Part shown: one piece after another, positions 56,945-64,000 of the stretch
Layout of the letters: the number at the start of each line of letters is the position of its first letter
Numbering within the stretch: position 1 is the stretch's first letter
NCBI GenBank assembly: GCA_963978545.1
Contig: OZ021723.1
Span: forward strand, 9,932,593-9,996,592
Direction: 5' to 3'
Source of the DNA: Linyphia triangularis
Taxonomy: Eukaryota > Arthropoda > Arachnida > Araneae > Linyphiidae
DNA length: 64,000 nucleotides
Program-made: the position numbers and the translations under genes
The notes under the pieces: model-generated
Database searches by the model: none
What the model saw: only the letters and a program-made list of their open reading frames with translations
What the model was told of the DNA's origin: nothing

Positions 56945-57177
56945 CCAATCACGATACACATTTAAAAACAAATTCCAATATTCATATTTTATTAGCCAAT
57001 CACAATTTGTTCTTGATTTAAGAAATTGACTATGACGTCAACACACATTACCTCCATCAACTAACAAAATACTTTTTTTTCTTTCAAAACCAGAGAGCGC
57101 TGTCTGTCTTGTGCATTGGGATGTCTTCTACTCTAATGTAATCTTTGGTACTTCGTCGTGTTGTGGAAAAGTTCAAC
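56945..57177 (+). promoter_or_regulatory. Ubiquilin proximal promoter: two CCAAT boxes and a CRE
   Basis: CCAATCAC occurs at 56945 and CCAATCAC again at 56996, followed by a perfect palindromic CRE, TGACGTCA, at 57033-57040. That is 138 bp before the ubiquilin ATG. No TATA box is obvious. CREB/ATF sites with CCAAT (NF-Y) boxes are common in proteostasis gene promoters. Spacing and orientation support a promoter, but no transcription start can be read directly. Confidence 0.5.
57060..57092 (+). promoter_or_regulatory. Possible 3' splice site in ubiquilin 5' UTR
   Basis: CTAAC (branch-point consensus) at 57060 is followed by a T-rich tract and AAACCAG|AG at 57092. This has the form of an animal 3' splice site, 85 bp before the ATG. 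It would join to a non-coding exon upstream, for example one ending at the GTAAGT donor at 55205. It competes with the view that transcription starts near the CRE. Confidence 0.3.
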
Positions 57178-57276
57178 ATGGCGGATGAAGAATCAACTCC
57201 TAAAATTTCTATTTTCGTTAAAACAGCGAAAGATAGGAAGTCCATCGAAATAGAAGAAAGTGCCAGTGTTAAAGAG
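57178..57276 (+). CDS. UBQLN1: Ubiquilin exon 1: start of ubiquitin-like domain
   Basis: Ubiquilins shuttle polyubiquitinated clients to the proteasome and chaperone membrane proteins. They have an N-terminal UBL domain, STI1 repeats and a C-terminal UBA. This exon encodes 33 residues from a well-placed ATG (CAACATGG): MADEESTPKISIFVKTAKDR, then KSIEIEESASVKE. This covers beta strands 1 and 2 of the UBL, in the family's (K/I)xVxVKTxKDKxxxEI pattern. It ends in phase 0 at GAG|GTAAAC. Upstream lie a CRE and two CCAAT boxes, and also a possible 3' splice site at 57092, so there may be a non-coding first exon. The symbol is by family; invertebrates usually have one ubiquilin. Confidence 0.93.
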
Positions 57277-58470
57277 GTAAACATATACGTCTTTAATTGG
57301 AGCATGCTTTGATTTTGATTGAATTGTTGCGTCACTTAGCAATTAGTGTCGTTCTGCATATTGCGTAAAACATCACCTCTTTCCTGTTCTGTTTTAATAT
57401 GAATTAATTGTATGAGCCCTTGCATAATGGTACTAAATTCAGTTTTCAATATATTCGGTTAAGCTGCAAAGGTATTACAGTTCTGTTCCATTAATTCATG
57501 TCGACACCAATATTATCTTTATATGTACACGATTTACTATTGAAAATTGACGTCACGATATATTGCATCTTCCTCTTATTACTATGATACGTTTTATTGC
57601 ATTTTTTTTTTCCTTTCGTTTTTTATTTTTTTCTTCAATTATTTGTCTCAGGGGTTTAATTTTTTGGTTTTTTTTAATTTGTTCAAATGAAATGTTTTTT
57701 GTCATTGAATATTGTTCGATTTAGATATATTTGAAATGATTTGTTTTGCCACTAATATAATGTTGAAAAAGAAAACTGGAACAGATGTAGTATACGACAT
57801 TTGGCAATTTTGCTCATTTCAATCAGAAAATCAGCTCGGGCAATCAGAAAATTCGCCAAAATTAAAAACGTTATAACTAAAATAAATTTAAAATAAAACC
57901 CGTCTCCAGTAACAGCATTTATCCAGGGGAAAAAATCACTGAAGAAAATCTACCGAACAAATGTCCTATACTACATCTATGCCGAAATATTTATTTGCAT
58001 AAGTTATAGTATCTAATCATTGATTTGTTGCAATAAAACTAAAAACTACCTTCAACTATGTTGTCAATTGGCTAATTTTATATATGGAAAGAAGGTATTT
58101 TAAAAAGGAGCAAAAAATTATGCAAATCCTTTTTCAAATGGTAAATTTAGAACTGATAGATATAAGAATTAGTTAGATGCTAGGATGATTGCAAAAATTT
58201 ATCAAAAACTTTCATGCACATTATATAAACTAGTTAAGGAGACGTAAATAAATTATATGTCACATAAAAAATTTGAATTTTTTTGACACCCCCTCCCCAT
58301 CTCATGCTTAGTTACTTTTTATCAATCCCCCCCTCTCCTCCCCTACAATCAGGACTGGCCTAAGGCGTGTACAATCGCTCTCTTACAAATTTGAGCAGGG
58401 ACTTGAAATGAAAAAAAATATGGTAAAAATTAAACATTTTATGTAACTTTTAGTGCAAATTAGCCTAATA
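57277..58470. other. Ubiquilin intron 1, 5' part
   Basis: AT-rich. No repeat family recognised apart from a short C-rich piece near 58290-58345. Confidence 0.5.
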
Positions 58471-59130
58471 ATCTGAGAGGCAACTGCAACTTTTGGAGCC
58501 CATCGAACATCATTCTGAATTTTTTTATAGAAATTGGAGAAAAGTGAATAGATTACGAATCCACTGGTCTGCAGTAGAAAAAATGGCCGAAACTGATCAA
58601 AAATCGACTTGGAATGAGTTGAACTAAAATCCGATTGCCAAATATGTCATAACTTGCCAAAAAGAGAACAAACTTTTCATCTGGCAACCCACTGCATTTT
58701 GATTTTCAATGAGAAAAAGCGCAAACGATTTCTGATCTCTGGTTCGGAAAACTTGCATCTTTCAAAAGTAAGCCAAATTGGAGATATCAGTGACTTAAAA
58801 TCAGTGACGTAATGTTTATTGCCGATTTGGCTCATTTTGTTAAAGATGCAAGTAAGCCCTAGCCACACATCCGAATCGTCTGCAACCTTCTTAATTGAAA
58901 ATTAAAGAGTAAGGGTTACTAAATAAAAAAAATGCTCATTATTTGGCAAGTTACGGCGCATGTGGTAATTGGATTTAGTTCAACTTATTAAAAGTCGATT
59001 TCTGACCAGTTTTGGCCATTTTTGCCATGGCAGACCATTGGATTCGTAATCTACTCACTTTTCTCCAATTTCGATAAAAAATTCAGAATGATGTTCGATG
59101 GGGTCCAAAAATTGCAGTCGTCTCTCAGTC
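58471..59130. mobile_element. MITE A copy 6
   Basis: 660 bp between TA pairs (58469-58470, 59131-59132), ATCTGAGAGGCAACTGC ... GCAGTCGTCTCTCAGTC. Confidence 0.87.
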
Positions 59131-59141
59131 TATAACCATGG

Positions 59142-59535
59142 TGGCAACAGAACCTGGAAATAAGGGAAATGTCAGGGAACTTTCTGATTCTGGAAATAAT
59201 CAGGAAATTGTTTTAATTTTTGCAAAACGCATGGAATTTTTCTATTGTTTTGAGGATATGTTTCCCTATCCATCCGCGTTTTGGCACCATTTTCCCGGAG
59301 AATTTGGGTAATCGTTAGAAGTTTTATGTTACGGTATAATTTAAACTTTTCTCTTCTGCCAAAACTATTTTTAAAAAATTATCGTATTATCTCTTTGGCA
59401 TAAGTGTTTTATTTGATCTACACATCTGGAAAAATTAGGGAAATTTGAAAAAAAGTTTTCCATTAAATCGGGATTTTTTTTTTTTTTTTAAATCTGTCAG
59501 GGAACTTCTTTTTGTGAATTTTTTTGGCCACCCTG
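59142..59535 (-). mobile_element. hAT-like MITE L copy 3
   Basis: Read on the minus strand it starts CAGGGTGGCCAAAAAAATTC and ends CCAGGTTCTGTTGCCACC. Shorter than copy 1. Confidence 0.68.
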
Positions 59536-59612
59536 CTAACCTACCCTAGGTCAACTCTTTCTCAAGAAAGACTCAGCGGCCTTGCAATTTTGTCTATTGA
59601 AAATGATATACT

Positions 59613-59948
59613 CATCGATATAGATAAACAACTGGATAGACTGCTCCATTGTCAATGCAAAGAGAAAAACGCGCCGGGGATTGCGAAGCTGGTGGGATGA
59701 TTAACCAATCACAGTTCACTTTTATAGTTGGATGGGAATGCGAAAAACCTTGTAAAGTGTTAGAGTAGATATTTTTTTTGCACGTTATTACTAATTGAGG
59801 TCTACTATTGACATTCCTGCTGGGTACAACCCAAAATTTTATTTTCAATCATCGGCAATCCATACTTTTTATCCCACCAATTGCATCTGGCAACAGCTTC
59901 ATTTTCCCAGCGTTAAGCAGTCTATCCAGTTGTTTATCTATATCGATG
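59613..59948. mobile_element. P/hAT-like MITE M copy 2
   Basis: 336 bp, CATCGATATAGATAAAC ... TATATCGATG, exact 8-bp duplication GATATACT (59605-59612, 59949-59956). Confidence 0.9.
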
Positions 59949-60069
59949 GATATACTTTACAGTATGAAATATACGTTCACTATAAATGAAAATATGAGTT
60001 ATTCTATATATAAATAGCATAAGTTTGTAATCTTCATTATTTTATGAATTATTCAACATCAAAACCTTT

Positions 60070-60700
60070 ATATAGACACGACATCCGTATATTTGAGATC
60101 GCACATGATTATTCTAGTGATTAATGCCACAGACATGACGACTTCCTTGTTATTGTATTATTTTGAATGGAACTTAAGGTTTATAAACTTGAGATTACTA
60201 AATTGATTATCTGTACGACAAATACTATCAAATAAGTAAATAATAATAAATATTTAATTTATTCTTAACTAATTTTATCTTGACCACGGACATGACTGAA
60301 TGATTTTTACTTTTGCACCTATTTCACTTATAAATAATAAAATATGATTCTTGTATTGAAAAATAGAATACGCAATATGTATTGGATCCAAAATGGTTAC
60401 GTTAGTCTTCTTTCCATTATCACCGCTGACTCGTTGTCACTTGGGTTTTTAAACAACTAAAAACTGCTGTCCACGACATGACGCGTCGGTCTTGCGTCAT
60501 GATGTATTGAAATTACTACTCATAAAAACTTTAAACCCAGACATAACATTGCTTAACATACCTCATAGCTAACAATATAAACATCAAGAAAATATGAATT
60601 GAAATTAAAATACTAATAAAGGAAGCAACCCTGAGGTTACGACAATCCACGGACATGACAAATCATATCTGTGAATGTATTTTTTTTAGTATAAAATATA
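60070..60700. repeat. Recurring CCACGGACATGAC motif in ubiquilin intron
   Basis: CCAC(A/G)GACATGAC or CCACGACATGAC at 60127, 60284, 60471 and 60647 (spacings 157, 187, 176), plus a weaker ACACGACATCC near 60077. Either an ancient tandem repeat or spaced binding sites. Confidence 0.45.
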
Positions 60701-61064
60701 TTTTTTAATTTATATTACTTGTTTTGAGGAGTTTTAATTACATTAAAATATATTCCATGGTTAACAGAAATATCCAACTTATCAATTCGTGAAAAAAATT
60801 GCAACAGTTTACAGAGAATGACCTAATATTTATTGTAGTTTACAGATAAATGAAACCAAACTTGTCACAAGTTAATTTTTATTAGTAAAATTCATAGCAA
60901 AATTATATATTAAAAGGATTGAAGCTAATTTTTTTTAAACTCTGAATTAATATACCTTTATTAAATTTTTCTCGCAAAAGTGAAATTGGTGTGTAACAAA
61001 AGCGATTAATCCCTTTTACGAACCATAACGTTGGACAAACCCCCTTCCTCATCTCTCTGTGCAT

Positions 61065-62713
61065 CAGGGTGGTTTGAAAAATAATTATTTTTTATTTTTG
61101 AAATCCATGAGGTGAAAAAAGCACATCTTGATAACAAAAACTGTATAAAAATGTTTGAAAAAAAATATAATATCTTCTAATTGCGCATTCACCTCAAAGT
61201 TTGAAGAAAATACAAAAAAACAACAACTATTTCTGCTAAATTTTTTTAGACTTTCTAAACGTTATATATTTGAAAGGCAATAGTTTGCAATGTGTAGTGA
61301 AAAGGTGGTATAACACAGCAAAACACTATTTTATGCATTTTTAAAACATATTTTAATTAAAAATACTCAAAAGTAAAAATTTTTGTAAGAAATAATGATT
61401 TTTCTTTAAAATGGGTACTAAGATTAATTCTTAATTTTTTTAAAAAAAAACATGCTATTATTCACTTGGTACACTTTTTTCTCGAGCTTTCTATCCCAGT
61501 GATGCACTCTGAAGGAAACTTTTGTAGAAAAGTCGGGCATTATGGATCTTTAAAAAAAAAAAGTGTTGTCCTAATGTCTTTTGCGTCCTCACCACCCACT
61601 TTTTGTCTTGTCTCTCTACATAAGCGTTCCACAGCTTGTGAGTGATAAGAAATGAGTTGAAGTCTAATTTCAATGGTCCATAGTAGCACAGATACACTGG
61701 CCAATTTCGCCAGACATAGGTCAATCCCGTTGTGGAACGTTGTGAACTGGTCATTGGAAACAGTATTAGCCAATCTCGCCCAATTCTGGATAAAATATAG
61801 AAGAGGTTTTGATATGCTGATGTACAGTTTTAAATTTGGTATACTGTATTTATGAGAAACAAAACTATATGGTGGTTTTGACTTGTTTGGTTGTTGAAAA
61901 ATCGTGTATTTTGGAACTATGCTCGGTCAGACTAGCCAGTCTTCCCTGTTTCACCCAATACAGCTGTGCTACCTCGCATGTGCCAGTCTTTACTAACTAT
62001 ATGTTCGTTTGTTACTCTTAGCAAACGAGGATTCCTATTACAAGCATTCCAATTAATTATGTCTACGTAATCAGGGGCAATAAAGTTAAGTTTAGTTGTC
62101 TTGAAATGCCTGATAGTCTTTCTCTAGGAAAGTTCTCGAGATTTCAGAACCCGATGCCTCAGTTCTCTTACATCTCTGCTTGTGTACAAAATCATTTCCA
62201 AAATCAAATTTTTTGGGTGAGGGAAGGAAGCATTTTGTCCAATTGCTGAGTTTAAAACTTCCAGTAAATATTTAGGGAGGTATCGAGACAATTGAATTGC
62301 CACATATATGTTCTTGGGTCCTTCAAAAAATTAACTTTTTTTATTCGAAATCAATGTGGCATGTAACTATTTCAAATAAAGGATATCACTTGCTTGAGTT
62401 CATCCGATGGTTTACATTCACTCGCATATACTCTAAGTACTCTGCTTTCTGCCGTTAGCCATCTGGAGTGTGAAAGGGGATTGGGTTTGCGAGCTGCCAA
62501 GTCATTGGCCTGATCTAATCGCTGCAAAAATATCAAGAAGATATAACTGATCTGTGCTTAGTACTTTCTTCTCAGCTTGAGGAATTGAACATTTCAACAT
62601 GTAAAAAAATCGGTCGAGGGAAATTTTTCACAGTTCTTCTATTTTATCAAGATGTGTATCAACTTTTTTCACCTCGTGCGTTTCAAAAATATTTTTTTTT
62701 TTTAACCACCCTA
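61065..62713. mobile_element. hAT-like element in ubiquilin intron
   Basis: CAGGGTGGTTTGAAAAATAA ... TTTTTAACCACCCTA, 1649 bp, exact 8-bp duplication CTGTGCAT (61057-61064, 62714-62721). The TIRs run ~80 bp, both including GAGGTGAAAAAAG and ATCTTGATAA. Minus-strand frames at 61491-61773 are probably decayed transposase. Confidence 0.88.
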
Positions 62714-63182
62714 CTGTGCATGTCTTAATTTATGCAAGTCCCTTAATGTACTGTTAGAGTTCTATTTAAGAAGGAAGGCCATTTTCATCACTCGCTAGGG
62801 AAATGACGGACAATTGCTAAAATGCATTGCATGTGTAGACAAATTGTTAAGTAGAAAAATTTTAAATCAATTGTTGTTTACTGCATGGTTGCGACTTAAA
62901 TAAATTTGAAACTTCATAGCGTCGTTGCTAACCAATGGTAACTCAAATCGCTTCGTGATAAATTATGGAATCTGTTGCCAGTACTTAACATAATAAAACA
63001 TTATTATTACATAATAGAACTTTGTATTTCGGTGAGTTTTTGTTTGATTGTTAATGCTGGAAGTAAGCAAAATTTACCATTCCATTTCAATATTTAACAC
63101 TTAAAAACAAGTGAAATGTGCAATTTATTAGCTGTCTTTTTTTTTTTTTTTAAATGATAAATTCCACTCTAATGAATTTCTA

Positions 63183-63300
63183 GAATGATTTTTACTTTCA
63201 ATTACCCTTATGTTAACATAAAGTGATAAAAGCATTATATTCGTTCAATTTTTCACTTTTTACTCATTTTGGATTGTGTAGTTTCAGTTAATTTGCTTTT
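63183..63300 (-). repeat. Repeat G tail fragment
   Basis: ACTTTCAATTACCCTTATG, the tail hairpin region, ending ~55 bp before ubiquilin exon 2. Confidence 0.5.
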
Positions 63301-63354
63301 TGTTTGTAGACTTACGTACTTTCATTTTAAAAATCTTTATTCCAATATTTTCAG

Positions 63355-63457
63355 TTGAAGGAAGAAGTCGCAAAGCAGTTCAATACTACAATTGAGCAAG
63401 TATGCTTAATCTTTGCTGGAAAAATTCTTAAAGACCATGAAGATATTAAAAGCCATA
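63355..63457 (+). CDS. UBQLN1: Ubiquilin exon 2: UBL core; gene continues off right edge
   Basis: The 103-bp exon follows a TTTTCAG acceptor in phase 0 and reads LKEEVAKQFNTTIEQ, then VCLIFAGKILKDHEDIKSH plus one base before GTAAGT (63458). The VxLIFAGKILKD strand-loop is diagnostic for ubiquilin/PLIC UBL domains; it contains the hydrophobic surface used to dock on proteasome ubiquitin receptors. Combined with exon 1 it gives 67 residues of one uninterrupted UBL. The intron between them (57277-63354) holds several transposons. No third exon is visible in the last 540 bp; the family expects (N/G)IxDGLTVHLV to follow. Confidence 0.96.
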
Positions 63458-64000
63458 GTAAGTCAAATTTGGTTATATATGATTTGAATGCAATTGATAT
63501 GCCATAAAGTCGGAATGCTTGCCCAGTATGCTGGTGAACACACTTTATATTAACTATCTTCTTGTTAGTACATATTTTGAAAATTAAACTTTTTTTTTAA
63601 AGGTAAACTCATCAACGACGGTTGACAAGAAAACTTGCCAATCGACATTTTAGTTTTTTTCCTTGCTAATAAGGGGTCGTTCAAATATTACGTAAGCATG
63701 TTTTTGGTAATTTTTGACCCCCTCCCCCTTGTCAGCAAAAATAAGCAAATCGCATACCCCCCTCTATAATTACGTAAGCATAGGGTAACCCCCCGCCCCC
63801 CTCTCTGCTCCTGATTTTTTTTTTTTGTAACCTTAATAATCTAAAAAAAAGTTAGGATTCAATGCAAATAATGAACTTTAACTCGCCTTAAAAGGGAAAA
63901 AAAAATATTTTTAATTTTTTTTAAATCTTAAGTTTATCACAATTTTAATGGCACATAAATGCAATTTTCATAATCAATTAAGTCTATCTAATCAGATGTT
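63458..64000. other. Ubiquilin intron 2 (partial), with an inverted-repeat fragment
   Basis: GGGGTCGTTCAAATATTACG at 63673 and ATTACGTAAGCATAGGG near 63770 suggest a short terminal-repeat element of a kind common in arthropods. No exon is seen. Confidence 0.5.

Noticed and set aside
61491..61773. Two overlapping minus-strand frames as genes
   Set aside because: They lie inside an 8-bp-duplicated hAT-like element, overlap each other, and lack recognisable host domains.
63460..64000. Third ubiquilin exon
   Set aside because: No DGLTVHLV-type coding and no phase-1 acceptor can be found before the right edge.

Overview
This window is AT-rich eukaryotic DNA, almost certainly from an arthropod and most likely an arachnid. 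That inference rests on the intron-exon structure, the invertebrate-type peptide-amidation enzyme, and a transposon load of Helitrons, hAT, piggyBac-like and mariner elements, solo LTRs and tRNA-derived SINEs. The species cannot be fixed from the sequence alone. There are no rRNA genes, no CRISPR arrays and no bacterial-type operons.

Two host genes are supported. On the minus strand, six in-phase exons (37811-37939, 19303-19360, 9981-10202, 4564-4647, 2840-2897, 1209-1273) encode the first ~205 residues of peptidylglycine alpha-hydroxylating monooxygenase (PHM/PAM), the secretory-pathway copper enzyme that begins neuropeptide C-terminal amidation. The gene runs off the left edge before the CuB ligands. 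On the plus strand, two exons (57178-57276 and 63355-63457) encode the start of a ubiquilin, a proteasome shuttle with an N-terminal ubiquitin-like domain. It runs off the right edge. The two genes are divergent: their start codons face away from each other across ~19 kb (37.9-57.2 kb). That interval is mostly repeats, with three promoter-like islands (42.4-42.7, 46.6-46.8 and 54.8-55.2 kb).

The rest is nested mobile DNA, and many insertions have exact boundaries. (1) Five Helitrons with 5'-TC and CTAG-3' ends between host A and T; two are backed by an uninterrupted copy of the target. (2) hAT-like or P-like elements with 8-bp target duplications. (3) TTAA-flanked piggyBac-like MITEs of two families. 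(4) TA-flanked foldback MITEs: a 660-bp family A, a 241-bp near-palindrome C and a pogo-like element. (5) Two families of TG...CA solo LTRs with duplications, plus two AT-tract LTR-like segments. (6) tRNA-derived SINEs. (7) An unclassified ~1-kb repeat G that forms clusters and hosts other insertions.

Layout. 1-38 kb: PHM exons and repeat-filled introns. 38-57 kb: intergenic SINEs, mariner fragments, an 800-bp palindrome, an LTR carrying a foldback element, a 32-bp minisatellite, and a G cluster at 47-54 kb. 57-64 kb: ubiquilin exon 1, a 6-kb intron carrying MITE A, a P/hAT-like MITE and a 1.65-kb hAT-like element, then exon 2. I found no new multi-gene system. The most unusual structures are the 126-bp arm amplification of palindrome C, an inverted LTR pair sharing one target duplication, and dense TTGGCG-type motifs recurring in unrelated repeat families.
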